From Acidobacteriota bacterium (GTDB taxonomy: Bacteria; Acidobacteriota; Blastocatellia; Pyrinomonadales; Pyrinomonadaceae), in assembly GCA_020200135.1 (NCBI GenBank), contig JAIVJI010000078.1:28428-92427 (forward strand): a stretch of DNA of 64,000 nt, given 5' to 3'. The position numbers were made by a program, and so were the translations under genes. Within the stretch, counting starts at the first letter, position 1. Each line of letters starts with the position of its first letter. The notes beneath the pieces are model-generated. The model saw nothing but the letters and a program-made list of their open reading frames with translations. It made no database searches and had not been told where the DNA came from. This document shows, piece after piece, positions 25,132 through 34,980 of the stretch.

Positions 25132-26458
25132 GGCGCTCGCCCTCCTGGCCATCATGTCCGCCGGCGGCGCGGCGGCGCGCGCGCAGAGCGGGAGCGCGGT
25201 CTCGCCGACGCTGAAGGTCTCGACCGCGGACGGCTCGGTCCAGGCCAACGGCGTCACGGAGCTGCGCTTCCCCGCGGGCGCCGTGCAAATCTCGGGGCGC
25301 ACGGCGACGGTCAATCCGGGCGCGGGCTCGGTCTCCTCGACGGCGACGCAGGGCGCCAACCTGCTCTTCGCCTCGCCCGCGGGCGCGGCGGGGCCGGGCC
25401 AGTGGCGGCGCCTGGTCAACGCCGACGTGGACGCCGCGGCCGCGATAGCCTGGTCGAAGGTGAGCAAGACGATGGCCGACATCGTCGCGACGCTCGGCTA
25501 CACGCCGCTCTCGCCGGCGAACAATCTGAGCGACCTCGCGAGCGCCTCGACCGCGCGGACGAATCTCGGCCTCGGCACGGCGGCCACGCTGAACGTCCCC
25601 GCGAGCGGCGACGCGGCTGCGGGCGAGGTGGTGAAGGGGAGTGACACCCGTCTCACGGACGCGCGTCAGCCTACCGCGCACGCCTCGACGCACGCCTCGG
25701 CCGGCTCCGACCCCGTCACGCTCGCGCAGAGTCAGGTGACGAACCTGACGGCGGACCTGGCGGGCAAGCAGCCGCTCGACGCGACGCTGACCAGCCTCGC
25801 CGCGCACAACACCGCGGGGCTGCTGACGCAGACCGCGGCCGACACTTTCGCCGGGCGCACCATCACGGGGACGGCCGACCAGGTCACGGTGACGAACGGC
25901 AGCGGGGTCGCCGGCAACCCGACGCTCTCGCTGCCGCAGTCCATCGCGACCACGTCGACGCCCACCTTCGGCGGGCTCGGGCTCGGCACGGGCACGACCG
26001 ACGCGACGCGCAAGTTCGAGGCCGCCGCCGGCTCCGCCTCCGACCTGCTGGCGCGGTTCTGGAACACCTCGACCGGCGGCTACAAGCTGCGCTTCGTCTC
26101 TGGCACGGGCGGCACCGCCCAGCACCAGTGGACGGACGCCGCCGAGTGGATCGCCTCCGTCGCGGTCAACAGCTCTATGGGGTTCTCGTTCCGCGTGCGC
26201 AAGAGCGCGGACGCCAACACCGAGACGGCGCTCGACGCCGGCGAGGCGATGCGCATCGACCGCAACCGCAACGTCGTCGTCGGGACGGCCGCGCTCTCTA
26301 CGTCCGCCGCCGACGGCTTCCTCTACATCCCGACTTCGGCCGGGACGCCGACGGGGACGCCGACCTCCTACGCGGGGCGCGCGCCCCTCGTCTACGACAC
26401 GACCAACAACAAGCTCTGCGTCTACGCGGGCGGCGCCTGGCGCTGCGCGACCTTCTGA
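25112..26458 (+). CDS. Tail fibre-like protein with an N-terminal Sec signal peptide
   Basis: 448 residues from ATG 25112 (an ATG two codons upstream is possible). Residues 1-25 ([20 protein letters not shown] continuing AARAQS) form an apparent signal peptide with an AxA-type cleavage site, odd for a virion protein assembled in the cytoplasm. The rest is typical fibre sequence: [56 protein letters not shown], and a C-terminal region ending in [20 protein letters not shown] and WRCATF. The fibre repeats and head-to-tail gene order argue for a phage origin. Confidence 0.65.
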   Translation: MKSALCRALALLAIMSAGGAAARAQSGSAVSPTLKVSTADGSVQANGVTELRFPAGAVQISGRTATVNPGAGSVSSTATQGANLLFASPAGAAGPGQWRRLVNADVDAAAAIAWSKVSKTMADIVATLGYTPLSPANNLSDLASASTARTNLGLGTAATLNVPASGDAAAGEVVKGSDTRLTDARQPTAHASTHASAGSDPVTLAQSQVTNLTADLAGKQPLDATLTSLAAHNTAGLLTQTAADTFAGRTITGTADQVTVTNGSGVAGNPTLSLPQSIATTSTPTFGGLGLGTGTTDATRKFEAAAGSASDLLARFWNTSTGGYKLRFVSGTGGTAQHQWTDAAEWIASVAVNSSMGFSFRVRKSADANTETALDAGEAMRIDRNRNVVVGTAALSTSAADGFLYIPTSAGTPTGTPTSYAGRAPLVYDTTNNKLCVYAGGAWRCATF

Positions 26459-26479
26459 TTTCAGCCGCGAGGAAAAACC

Positions 26480-29248
26480 ATGCGCAAAACTCTCAGCTTC
26501 GCCCTTTCGCTCCTGCTCGTGCTCTCCGCGGTCGCGCCGGCGGTCGCTTTCACCGTCCCCGTCGCGGCCTCGTTCTCGACGGCCGTGCCCGCCGACCGCC
26601 AGAGCGTCATCGCCCTCCAGGGCAGTGACGCCGAGGGCACGTCTCTCGTCTACGCGACGACCTCGACGCCTTCGCACGGCGCGCTCTCGTCGCTCAACAC
26701 GGCGACCGGCTACGTCGTCTACACGCCGACCGCCGGCTACACCGGCTCGGACTCGTTCACCTACACCGTCACGTCGGGCGGCGAGACGAGCGCGGCCGGC
26801 ACGGTGACGATCACCGTCACGAACGCGAAGACGACCGTCACCGACACTATCACCGACCCGTCGGGCACTCCCAGGAGCGGCAAGGTGACCTTCATCCTGA
26901 CGCAGCAGGTGACGACCCCGGCGGGGCTCGCGCCCGTCGGGTCGAGCGTGTCGGCCGCGCTCAACTCCTCGGGCACGTTCACGGCGCAGCTCTACCCGTC
27001 GCGCTCGATGAACCCGGCCGCGTACTACCAGGTCTACTTCAACGACGCGGCGACGCTCAACCAGGAGCTGCTCGGCGTCTACGACATCCCGGCCTCGACG
27101 ACCGTGGTCACGCTCTCGCCTAACAAGGTGACGGACGCGAACCTCGCGGCGCGCTACACCTTCGCCAGCGCGGCGGCCGTCTCGGCACTCTCCACCGCGG
27201 TCGCGGCGGCGACCCTCTCGTCGCTGCTCACGTCTTCGACCGCGGGCAAGCTCCAGAAGTACGACGGCTCGCAGCTCACCGACTCGCTCGTCACCGAGGC
27301 GGGCGGGGCGGGGACGGTCGTCGGCAACGGCGCAGGCATCACCGGCCTGTCTGGGGGCGCGACCGGATCGATAGCGAACCCCGGCTCGACGACAATCGAG
27401 GCCGACGACGAAGTCACGCCGGACGGCGTCGGCGTCATCGACCTCCAGACCCGCAACACGACGCGGCTGCGGGTCGAGAACGACGGCTTCATCTCGGAGT
27501 ACGGCCCGCTGACCGGCTCCAACCTCTCGGCCGTGATCGCCGCCGTCGGCTCGGCGCAGAGGACGCTGCGCGTCGCCACGCCGCAGACCCTCGCCGCCAG
27601 CTTGACCGTCCCCTCGAACGTGGCGATTGAGGTCACGGACACGGGCACGATCTCGGTCGCTTCGGGACAGACCCTGACCGTCCAGGGCGCGCTCGTCGCC
27701 CCGCCGCGCCACATCTTCACGGGCGCGGGGCTGGTGCGCTTCACCGGCAACTCCGGCACCGCCGTCATCAGCCCCGACTGGTGGGGGGCGAAGGCCGGCG
27801 ACGGGTCGGACGACACGGCCGCCTTCCAGGCCGCCCTCGACGCCGTCGGCGCGAGCGCCGTGGACATGCAGATCGTCGCCTCGCGGGGCGTGTACACCTT
27901 CTCCGGCGGCGTGGTCGACCCGACGGGCTGCAACGCCCAGCTCTGCCTCCCGACCCGCGCCACGGGGCCGCTCTCGATCACGCTCGCCGGCGTCGCGCCC
28001 GCCGCGACCTTCGCGCCCTCGATGCCTCCCGGCTCGACCGTGCTCCGGAGCACGCGCACGACCGGCGGCGGCGCCTTCCTCGGCGGCAAGGGCACGTCCT
28101 CCTTCGGCGGCCTCGTCGGCAACACGCTCCTGAGCTTCCACCTCCGCGACATGCAGATTCAGGCGGCGTCTAACCCGACCTACTCGGGGCTCGACCTGAC
28201 GTGGATGCCGAACTTGCACATCAGTAACGTCTTCCTCCACACGGGCGAGGAGTTCTCCACCTCGTTCACCGAGCCGACGACCGCGACCAGCTACGGCATC
28301 AAGGGCCCGGCGAACAACATCTCCTCGCCCTACGTGAAGCTCGACAACGTCGAGATATTCGGCTTCTACACCGGCCTCAAGTCGGGCGAGCTGGTGAACG
28401 GCCACGACGTCACGATCACCTTCAGCAAGGTCGCCGTCGAGATACCGGAGGCTTACCACCAGCAGATATTTCGCAACCTGTGGATCAGCCAGCACGTGCG
28501 CGGCATCAAGTTCACCGGGCCGGGCTCGACTGACATCGGGGGCGGGGGGCCCATCAAGGGCACGGTAGACATCAGCGCCACCTTCGAGCACCACACCTCG
28601 ACTACCGCCCCGGCGTGGGCGGAGACCGTTTACGATCTCGACGACGGAAGTAATCACGGGGCGGGGCTGCTCCGCTACCACGTCGTCAACGCCAACGTCG
28701 GCGTGCGCTCGGACCTGCGCCGCAACGGCGGCTTCTGGATATGGGAGGAGGAGCTGAACGGCGGCATCGATCCCGTCAACGGCCACGTGGGCGGCACGTC
28801 GCCGAACGTCTGGGCGACGAAGTCGGCGAACCAATCCATCGCGCACAACACCGAGGTCTCGGTCACGTTCAACACACACCAATACATCGACAAATTCGGC
28901 CTCCACTCGACCTCCTCGAACACCGAGCGGTTCCTGTGCAAGAAGCTCGGCCGCGCAGACCTGCGCTTTTCTTTCGCCTTCGCCGCGAACGCGACGGGGA
29001 TGCGGACGGTGCTGGGTTACAAGAACATCTCGGGCGTGGGCGACGTCCTCGTCCACGCCGTCACCGTGGCCGCCGTGACGGAGGCGGGCGAGGTGACGAG
29101 CGTGGCCGGCTCGTTCGAGGCGGGCTGCACCGCCCCGACCGACTACTTCCACTTCAAGGTGGTCCAGAAGAACGGCGGGGCGGGGGCGCTCAACCTTATC
29201 GGGGGGCTCGCGTACGTCTCGAAGGTGACGATGAGCATCAGGAGGTGA
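26480..29248 (+). CDS. Tailspike-like pectate-lyase-fold protein with Sec signal peptide
   Basis: 922 residues from ATG 26480. MRKTLSFALSLLLVLSAVAP continuing AVAF is a signal peptide. Residues ~27-115 are a cadherin-like module (YVVYTPTAGYTGSDSFTYTV). Residues ~430-460 hold the pectate-lyase-3 hallmark ISPDWWGAKAGDGSDDTAAF, the entry of a right-handed beta-helix as in tailspike depolymerases that cleave host capsule or LPS. A smaller C-terminal beta domain follows (residues ~770-922). It ends the structural genes and directly precedes the receptor-gene remnant. Confidence 0.7.
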   Translation: MRKTLSFALSLLLVLSAVAPAVAFTVPVAASFSTAVPADRQSVIALQGSDAEGTSLVYATTSTPSHGALSSLNTATGYVVYTPTAGYTGSDSFTYTVTSGGETSAAGTVTITVTNAKTTVTDTITDPSGTPRSGKVTFILTQQVTTPAGLAPVGSSVSAALNSSGTFTAQLYPSRSMNPAAYYQVYFNDAATLNQELLGVYDIPASTTVVTLSPNKVTDANLAARYTFASAAAVSALSTAVAAATLSSLLTSSTAGKLQKYDGSQLTDSLVTEAGGAGTVVGNGAGITGLSGGATGSIANPGSTTIEADDEVTPDGVGVIDLQTRNTTRLRVENDGFISEYGPLTGSNLSAVIAAVGSAQRTLRVATPQTLAASLTVPSNVAIEVTDTGTISVASGQTLTVQGALVAPPRHIFTGAGLVRFTGNSGTAVISPDWWGAKAGDGSDDTAAFQAALDAVGASAVDMQIVASRGVYTFSGGVVDPTGCNAQLCLPTRATGPLSITLAGVAPAATFAPSMPPGSTVLRSTRTTGGGAFLGGKGTSSFGGLVGNTLLSFHLRDMQIQAASNPTYSGLDLTWMPNLHISNVFLHTGEEFSTSFTEPTTATSYGIKGPANNISSPYVKLDNVEIFGFYTGLKSGELVNGHDVTITFSKVAVEIPEAYHQQIFRNLWISQHVRGIKFTGPGSTDIGGGGPIKGTVDISATFEHHTSTTAPAWAETVYDLDDGSNHGAGLLRYHVVNANVGVRSDLRRNGGFWIWEEELNGGIDPVNGHVGGTSPNVWATKSANQSIAHNTEVSVTFNTHQYIDKFGLHSTSSNTERFLCKKLGRADLRFSFAFAANATGMRTVLGYKNISGVGDVLVHAVTVAAVTEAGEVTSVAGSFEAGCTAPTDYFHFKVVQKNGGAGALNLIGGLAYVSKVTMSIRR

Positions 29249-30278
29249 GCCGGCCGGTTTGATGGGGTTAACTGTGATTGTAATTGCGCGTCCGGCGTCA
29301 ACGCCCCGCGGCTCCCGCGGGGCTTCGCGGACTTCACCGCCTACCTCCTCTCGCGCGACTTCGCCAACTTCCGCGGCGCTTCGGGAGCGCGCCCCGTCTA
29401 CGACGCCTCGGCGGCGGGCGAGCTTGTGCGGTTCACGCTCGCGCCGCCGGGCGCGGACGCCGTCACGCGCGTCGTCGAGTTCGGCGTGCCCGTCTCGGTC
29501 TTCAACCTGGGCAGCGTCGGCTCGGCGGCGACGCTCGACGCGGCGCTCGCGGCGCTCCAACCGCTCCGGCCAGACCCCGCGCGCGTGCAGGTCGAACAGC
29601 TCGCCCCGGTCGGCAACAGCTTCTACCACGGCCTCGTCGTCGAGGCGCGCCGGCGCTTCAGCCTTTCGGAGAAGGGCGCGGGCGGCTCTCTGCGCGCGGC
29701 CTACACGCTCTCGCGCCTGATAGACGACGGCGTCGTCAACACTTCGAGCGCGCTGCGCGCCGGCGACTTCCGCGGCGAGCGTGCGCGCAGCCTCCTCGAC
29801 CGACGCCAACGCTTCACGCTCGCCGCCACGCTCGACGCGCCGAGGCGGCTGGGCCGCCTGCGGCTCGCCGCCGTGCTCCGCGTCGCCTCGGGCGCGCCCT
29901 TCAACGTCACTCTCGGCGGCGACGACCGCAACCTCGACGACGTGGGCAACGACCGCCCCACGTTCAACGGCGACCCGCGCCTCATACGCTGGCGCAGGCC
30001 CGGCGAGCCGCTCGACCCGCGCGTCGTTCTTCGCCTTCGACCTGAGCGTCGCGCGCGAGTTCCGCCTCTCCGGGCGCGCGCGCCTGCGCCCCTCGGTCGA
30101 GTTCGACAACGTCCTCAACAGGACCACCTACACCTTCGGCGCGGAGTTCATCAACTTCGACGCGCTCCGCCCCGAGGCGACCGACGCGCAGCGCCGCGCC
30201 TTCGCCGACGCCTTCCTCACGCCGACGCGCACGCTCCGCCCGCGCACCGTGCGCGTCGGCCTGCGTCTGGATTTTTGA
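29249..30278 (+). pseudogene. 3' remnant of a TonB-dependent (Oar-like) receptor gene
   Basis: Without any start codon context, the frame encodes LPRGFADFTAYLLSRDFANF, VVEFGVPVSVFNLGSVGS, GNSFYHGLVVEARRRFSL and LLDRRQRFTLAATLDAPRRL, all typical of the C-terminal barrel of acidobacterial outer-membrane receptors. Near 30015-30027 the homology jumps to another frame: FFAFDLSVAREFRLSGRARL and NVLNRTTYTFGAEFINF, ending RVGLRLDF, the usual aromatic barrel terminus. The linker expected between the halves is missing, so a deletion with frameshift is likely. The 5' barrel and plug are absent: the gene was truncated at or near the prophage boundary. Confidence 0.7.
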
Positions 30279-30472
30279 AAGGGGGGCGGCGGCGCGTGTG
30301 CGTGCGCGCCGCCCGAACTCAGGAGTCGTCTCGGCTGGGCCGCGCCTGCGCGTTGGGTTGAGGGGGAGCCGGCTGCGTCTGCGCCTTGGTCGGTCGGTTG
30401 TTCGCCGAGCCTTTTTCGCAGCGTGCGCGGGAGCGTTCGATGCGGCGCCTCATCCAGTTAGTCACGGGTCGT

Positions 30473-31138
30473 TCACTCCTTCGGGAGAGTGTCGAGGTAG
30501 GCTTCGACGACGCGCGGGTCGAACTGCTTGCCGGACTCGCGGCGCAGCTCCGAGACGGCGTCGGCGAGCGTGCGGGGCGTGTTGTACGCGCGCTGGTCTA
30601 CCATCGCGTCGAGCGTGTCGGTCACTTGGACGATGCGCGCCATCAGAGGGATGTCCGTCCCGCCGAGGCGGTTCGGGTAGCCGCGCCCGTCCCAGCGCTC
30701 GTGGTGGTGCTGCGTGCGTATGCGCAGCTCGGCCGGGAGCCCGTAGTAGGACATCAGCGCCGCGCCGAAGTTCGGGTGCAGGTTCAGGACGAAGCGCTCG
30801 AAGCGCGTCGGCCGGCGCGGCCGCGAAAGTATCCGCTCGGGGACGAGTATCTTGCCGATGTCGTGCATCATCGCCGTCAGAGACAGTTGGTAAAGCCTCG
30901 GCTCGTCGAAGCCGAGCGCGAGCCCGACCCGGCGCGACAGGCGCGCGGTGCGGAGGCAGTGCCGGTAGGTCGAGGGGCGCGTCCGCTTGAGGCGGCCGAC
31001 GAGCGCGCGCACGCCGTTCGTGCGCGACGCGCCCTCCGCCTTCCAGCCCGCGCAGAGCCGCTGGACGTGGCCGGCCCAGCTCTCGTTGACGAGTCGAACC
31101 GTCGGGGTCAAAAGCTCCAGCGATAACTCATCATGCAT
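30473..31138 (-). CDS. HD-GYP domain phosphodiesterase
   Basis: 221 residues from ATG 31138 (RBS GGAGAGGG seven bases upstream); 19 further codons are open upstream but lack an RBS. HD-GYP proteins hydrolyse cyclic di-GMP. HCLRTARLSRRVGLALG, MMHDIGKI and HHERWDGRGYPNRLGG give the metal-binding His/Asp set and the GYP motif intact, so the enzyme is probably active. There is no receiver or sensor domain, only a ~60-residue helical N-terminus, so input must come from a partner protein or expression level. Confidence 0.88.
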   Translation of the reverse strand: MHDELSLELLTPTVRLVNESWAGHVQRLCAGWKAEGASRTNGVRALVGRLKRTRPSTYRHCLRTARLSRRVGLALGFDEPRLYQLSLTAMMHDIGKILVPERILSRPRRPTRFERFVLNLHPNFGAALMSYYGLPAELRIRTQHHHERWDGRGYPNRLGGTDIPLMARIVQVTDTLDAMVDQRAYNTPRTLADAVSELRRESGKQFDPRVVEAYLDTLPKE

Positions 31139-31558
31139 CGGCAAACCCTCTCCAGTGTTGGCTGCTCGAACGGTCTGTCGGGCGTCGGGACGCACTCTGA
31201 CTTAGCACGCGCCGTGCCATGTTTCCCGCGTGCAACAACCTTACACGCGTTGTTGGCCGCGCGCGTCTCCGCGCGCCGAAGAGGCCCGCGCGGAAGGTGA
31301 AAAGTTAATTTAGGGTCGGCGGGTTAAGAGACGGGTTGAGGTCTCGGGTCTGTCAGGTACGCACGCGCACAAATGGGTCGCGGAGTTGCAGACGCATACC
31401 CCGCGGCGGGCACACGAAATCGTGTCGGCGTTGCGCCGGATGGTGACGGCGGGGGGCGCGTCGTGCGCGTTTCGCCGCGGCGGGGTTCGGCGCGGGGCGC
31501 GCAAGGCGTCTGTGATAGACTCGTCGGGACGCGCGCTCTGGCGCCGGGCGTCGAAGCG
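31139..31558 (+). other. Divergent intergenic region
   Basis: Separates the HD-GYP gene (-) from the DUF4388 gene (+) and must hold both promoters, but I cannot place them with confidence. It has CAACAAC (31233-31239) mirrored by GTTGTTG (31249-31255). Codons upstream of 31559 are open in the + frame but have shadow-like composition. Confidence 0.4.
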
Positions 31559-32299
31559 ATGGACAAACCCGAAAAGCCGAAGAGTCTGGAGGAGAGTGTC
31601 GAGGCGGCGCTCCTCGACGCGGACCTCTTCGTCAAGTACAAGTCGCCGCAACGCGCCGTCGAGCGTTTGCAGGAGGCCATCGCGCACTGGCCGCGCTCCA
31701 TCGTCCTGCGCGAGAAGCTGCGCGAGGTCGCCTTCTCGCACGGGATGGAGGACGAGGCCGCGCGCCAGTGTCTGGTCCTCGTCAACCTCCACATCGGGCG
31801 CGAGAACTTCGACGCCGCGCACGAGCGCCTGCTCGAAGCCAAGCACATCGACCCGCGCATCAACATCGCGCCGGGGCTGGAGGCCATCCGCCGCGCGCGC
31901 CGCCCCGACCTCCAGCACGCGCCGGCCCCCGCGCCCGCCCCCCCGCCGGCGCCGACGGCGCCGCGCCCCGTCACCTTCGCCGGCGACCTCTCGACGGTCA
32001 ACATCTTCGACGCCGTGCAGGTCGTCGAGAACTCGCGCCTGACGGGCGCGCTCTCGATCCTGAGCCCCGCGCGCCGGGGCCGCGTGTACTTCAACGACGG
32101 GCGCATCGTGGACGCCGAGTGCGACGACGCCAAAGGCACGCCCGCCTTCCGCCTCGTCGTCGAGGTCACGGCCGGCTCCTTCGACTTCGAGAAGGCCGCC
32201 AGCGAATTCCCCGTACGCATCCAGGCGCTCTCCAACACCAACCTCATCCTCGACACGCTCCGCCAGATGGACGAGGAGAAGAACGAAGGTGATGAGTGA
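31559..32299 (+). CDS. DUF4388 (PATAN-like) protein with TPR-type N-terminus
   Basis: 246 residues from ATG 31559 (upstream in-frame codons look noncoding). Residues ~10-110 are paired helices (AVERLQEAIAHWPRSIVL, DEAARQCLVLVNLHIGREN) resembling TPRs; an Ala/Pro linker follows; residues ~140-240 match DUF4388: FAGDLSTVNIFDAVQVVENS, RLTGALSILSPARRGRVYFN, DGRIVDAECDDAKGTPAF. This domain is found in myxobacterial and acidobacterial signalling proteins linked to motility and small GTPases. No output enzyme domain is present. Confidence 0.8.
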   Translation: MDKPEKPKSLEESVEAALLDADLFVKYKSPQRAVERLQEAIAHWPRSIVLREKLREVAFSHGMEDEAARQCLVLVNLHIGRENFDAAHERLLEAKHIDPRINIAPGLEAIRRARRPDLQHAPAPAPAPPPAPTAPRPVTFAGDLSTVNIFDAVQVVENSRLTGALSILSPARRGRVYFNDGRIVDAECDDAKGTPAFRLVVEVTAGSFDFEKAASEFPVRIQALSNTNLILDTLRQMDEEKNEGDE

Positions 32300-32371
32300 T
32301 GAGTGATGGGTGATGAGAAGGAGAAGGCGGGCCTTGTTCCTTCTCATCACCCATCACTCATCACTCCCCAT
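32289..32371 (+). repeat. GTGATGA heptamer inverted repeat between convergent genes
   Basis: GTGATGA units (32289, 32296, GTGATGG at 32303, 32310) are mirrored: 32296-32317 pairs perfectly with 32343-32364 over 22 bp. It overlaps the stop of the DUF4388 gene and abuts the stop of the convergent gene, and likely acts as a bidirectional transcription stop. Confidence 0.85.
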
Positions 32372-33132
32372 CAGTCCATCAGGACGCGGGTGCGGAGCGA
32401 TTCGGCGACTTCGAGGGCGGCCAGGAGGCGGAGGAACTGTTGGTAGTTGCGGCTGCGGACGCGGATGCGCTGGCGCTCGGCCTCGGAGAGGTCGAGCCGG
32501 AGGAGGAGGTCGAGGAAGTCGTAGTAGTCGGCGGCGGCCGACAGCGGCAGCTCGCGCGTGTAGGTGGTGCGCGCGGCGTCGTCGGAGGTGAAGCCGGCGA
32601 GCGCGTCGAAGAGGTGGTCGGTCGTCAGGTGCGAGCCCTGGCGCGCGAGCTTGATCGGCAGCCGCAGCTCGAAGAAGCGCAGCCCGTTCGAGGTCGTCAC
32701 GGCGCGCAGAGACTTCGTCCCCTCGCCGTCGAAGGGCGCGTCGTTGTCGAGGAGCACCTTGAGGAGGCGCGGCCAGTCCTGCTCGTCCACGGTGTCGAGC
32801 GTGAGCTGGACGCGGTCGGCGAGGAACTTCTCGAACTGCGCCTCGACCGGGTAGGTGACGCGGCCCAGGCAGCCCACGGGTTCGCCCTCGCCCGCGGCCT
32901 CCTGCGGGAGCCGCGCGGGGCACTGCGCGCAGATGACGGTCTCGGCCTTCATGCGCTCGATCTCGTCGGCGGCGCGCTCGACGAAGCGCACCTTCTCCTC
33001 CGAGGGCGCGATGTGCTCGCCCGTCGTCAGGCGCGTGTGCAGGCTCCCGAGGCGCCCCCACGCGCGCAGGTGCTCCTCGTCGTAGCGCGCGCGCAGCGCG
33101 CACGGGTATTCGATGGCGAACTCCAGTGACAA
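32371..33132 (-). CDS. Conserved hypothetical protein with CxxC-like motif
   Basis: About 253 residues if it starts at TTG 33132 (SLEFAIEYPCALRARY); longer in-frame starts exist but extend into a putative promoter region. Cysteines cluster at YPCALR, VICAQCPARLP and VGCLGRVTYP, suggesting a metal site or disulphides. The C-terminal ~80 residues are helical (DYYDFLDLLLRLDLSEAERQ). No enzyme motif and no family recognised. The protein looks soluble. Confidence 0.5.
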   Translation of the reverse strand: MSLEFAIEYPCALRARYDEEHLRAWGRLGSLHTRLTTGEHIAPSEEKVRFVERAADEIERMKAETVICAQCPARLPQEAAGEGEPVGCLGRVTYPVEAQFEKFLADRVQLTLDTVDEQDWPRLLKVLLDNDAPFDGEGTKSLRAVTTSNGLRFFELRLPIKLARQGSHLTTDHLFDALAGFTSDDAARTTYTRELPLSAAADYYDFLDLLLRLDLSEAERQRIRVRSRNYQQFLRLLAALEVAESLRTRVLMD

Positions 33133-33212
33133 CCCTTTTAACTCCGCGAGCGGGGCCGATTCGAGAGCAGGAGGCCTGCGCCGTGAGGCGCGCCTGCGGC
33201 CCGGACGCGGAC

Positions 33213-33218
33213 TATAAT
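33213..33218 (+). promoter_or_regulatory. Candidate -10 box for the P450 gene
   Basis: A perfect TATAAT stands out in GC-rich sequence 94 bases before the P450 start. The -35 position (GCGCCT at 33190) is poor, so the promoter may need an activator. Confidence 0.4.
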
Positions 33219-33311
33219 AACAGAGTGACAAACGAAGACTTAAACCGGCGCCCGCGCCGCGTCGAAAGCATCGGGGCAAAAACCGTTGACGAAGCGGGGG
33301 AGACTTAAGAG

Positions 33312-34673
33312 ATGGTAGCCGCGACCGCGACGCCGGCGGTGCCGGGGCCGAAGGGCCTGTGGCCGGTCGGCCAGATGTACGCGTTCAGCCGCGACCCGCT
33401 GACGCTGCTCAAGGGGCTGGCGCGCGACTACGGCGACGTGGCGCGCTTCAAGGCCGGGCCGCAGAGCGTCTACCTGCTCAGCCACCCGGACTACGTCCGC
33501 GACCTGCTCGTCACCAACAACGCGCGCTTCAAGAAGGGGCGCGCGCTCCAGCGCGCGAAGCGGCTGCTCGGCGAGGGGCTTCTGACGAGCGAGGGCGAGT
33601 TCCACCGCCGCCAGCGGCGGCTCGCGCAGCCCGCCTTCCACAGGCAGCGCGTCGCGGCTTACGGCCGCGTGATGGTCGAGTACGCCGAGAGAGTCTCGGC
33701 GCGCTGGCGCGACGGCGCGGAGGTGGACATCTCCGAGGAGATGATGCGGCTCACGCTCGCCGTCGTCGGCAAGACCCTGTTCGACGCCGAGGTCGAGTCG
33801 GACGCCGACGAGGTGGGCGCGTCGCTGACCGAGGTGATGAACCTCTTCGGCTACCTGATGCTGCCCTTCTCGGAGCTTCTGGAGAAACTGCCGCTGCCGC
33901 CGCAGCGCCGCTTCCTGCGCGCCCGCGCCCGGCTCGACGCGGTCATCTACCGCATCATCGAGGAGCGGCGGCGCGAGGGGCGCGACCGCGGCGACCTGCT
34001 CTCGACGCTGCTCGACGCGGTTGACGAGGAGGGCGACCGGACGGGGATGACCAACGAGCAGTTGCGCGACGAGGTGATGACCATCTTCCTCGCCGGCCAC
34101 GAGACGACCGCCAACGCGCTGACGTGGGCCTGGTACCTGCTCGCGCAGAACCCGGAGGCGGAGGCGCGTCTGCACGAGGAGCTTGACGGGGTGCTCGACG
34201 GCGGGCGCGCGCCCGAGCCGGAAGACGTGCCGGCGCTTCGGTACACCGAGATGGTCGTGGCCGAGACGATGCGGCTCTACCCGCCGGCGTGGGCGCTCGG
34301 GCGTCTGGCGCTCGAAGACCACGAGGTCGGCGGCTACCTCATCCCGCGCGGCTCGCTCGTGCTCGTCAGCCAGTACGTCATCCAGCGCGACCCGCGCTTC
34401 TGGCCCGACCCCGAGCGCTTCGACCCCGAGCGCTGGACGCCCGAGGCGAAGGCCGCCCGCCCGCAGTTCGCCTACTTCCCCTTCGGCGGCGGCCCGCGCC
34501 GCTGCGTCGGCGAGGGCTTCGCGTGGACCGAGGCCGTGCTCATCCTCGCCACGCTCGCCAGGCGCTGGCGCGCGCGACTCGTCCCCGGCCGCGCCGTCGA
34601 GCTACAGCCGCGCATCACGCTCCGCCCCGGCCCCGGCGGCGTCCCGGTGAGAATTGAAAGCCGTGAACCGTGA
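33312..34673 (+). CDS. Cytochrome P450 monooxygenase
   Basis: 453 residues from ATG 33312. Haem-thiolate oxygenase using O2 and electrons from a separate redox partner, none of which is encoded nearby. AGHETT at 261-266 is the I-helix oxygen-activation motif, ETMR at 318-321 is ExxR, and [14 protein letters not shown] with Cys398 is the haem ligand loop. The fold resembles fatty-acid or CYP4/CYP102-like enzymes ([20 protein letters not shown] region). No transmembrane anchor is visible. Substrate unknown. The stop codon lies within a heptamer repeat. Confidence 0.93.
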   Translation: MVAATATPAVPGPKGLWPVGQMYAFSRDPLTLLKGLARDYGDVARFKAGPQSVYLLSHPDYVRDLLVTNNARFKKGRALQRAKRLLGEGLLTSEGEFHRRQRRLAQPAFHRQRVAAYGRVMVEYAERVSARWRDGAEVDISEEMMRLTLAVVGKTLFDAEVESDADEVGASLTEVMNLFGYLMLPFSELLEKLPLPPQRRFLRARARLDAVIYRIIEERRREGRDRGDLLSTLLDAVDEEGDRTGMTNEQLRDEVMTIFLAGHETTANALTWAWYLLAQNPEAEARLHEELDGVLDGGRAPEPEDVPALRYTEMVVAETMRLYPPAWALGRLALEDHEVGGYLIPRGSLVLVSQYVIQRDPRFWPDPERFDPERWTPEAKAARPQFAYFPFGGGPRRCVGEGFAWTEAVLILATLARRWRARLVPGRAVELQPRITLRPGPGGVPVRIESREP

Positions 34674-34764
34674 CAAGGGGGAAGCAGTTCTTTCTCGTCA
34701 CGGTTTACGGTTCACGGTTCACGGCTTTATCCTTGTCACGGTTTACGGTTCACGGTTTACGCCT
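34657..34764 (+). repeat. CACGGTT/TACGGTT heptamer repeats with inverted copies
   Basis: AAAGCCGTGAACCGTGA (34657-34673) is mirrored perfectly at 34712-34728, and CCGTGACAAGG (34667-34677) by CCTTGTCACGG (34731-34741). In between and after are tandem 7-base units CACGGTT and TACGGTT. The left arm contains the P450 stop; the following gene starts right after. Confidence 0.85.
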
Positions 34765-34782
34765 TTTAAGGAGTGAGCAGAG

Positions 34783-34980
34783 TTGCCAATCACGCCGGAT
34801 TTCATCGAGACGTTCAGCGTCGTCTGCCCCGCCTGCCGCGGCCGCGTCGTGCTCAAGGAGGACGCGAGCGGCATCAAATGCACGGAGTGCCGCAGGGTCT
34901 ACCCCGTCCGCAACGACATCCCCGCGCTGATCGTCGAAGAGGCGACAATCGAGGATGAAGAGCCTCCGAAGACAGACTGA
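34783..34980 (+). CDS. Trm112-like (UPF0434) zinc-ribbon protein
   Basis: 65 residues from TTG 34783, AAGGAG nine bases upstream. VCPACRGRVVLKEDASGIKC then TECRRVYPVRNDIPALIVEE is the Trm112/YcaR pattern: two CxxC knuckles followed by the conserved YP-[IV]-x-[ND]-[GD]-IPxL ending. Related proteins act as small partners of methyltransferases or in envelope biosynthesis operons. The last 26 bases overlap the heptosyltransferase gene. Confidence 0.85.
   Translation: MPITPDFIETFSVVCPACRGRVVLKEDASGIKCTECRRVYPVRNDIPALIVEEATIEDEEPPKTD

Noticed and set aside
25118..30127. A 1669-residue minus-strand open frame opposite the fibre and spike genes
   Set aside because: Low-complexity Arg/Val/Asp/Gly composition typical of antisense reading in GC-rich genes; the + strand genes have clear signal peptides and fold motifs.
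31310..32350. A minus-strand open frame opposite the DUF4388 gene
   Set aside because: Shadow of the DUF4388 gene; its N-terminus is merely the heptamer repeat read as protein (ITHHSSLITF).
33126..33308. Small + strand gene before the P450
   Set aside because: Lies across the divergent promoter region with the TATAAT box; no RBS or family.
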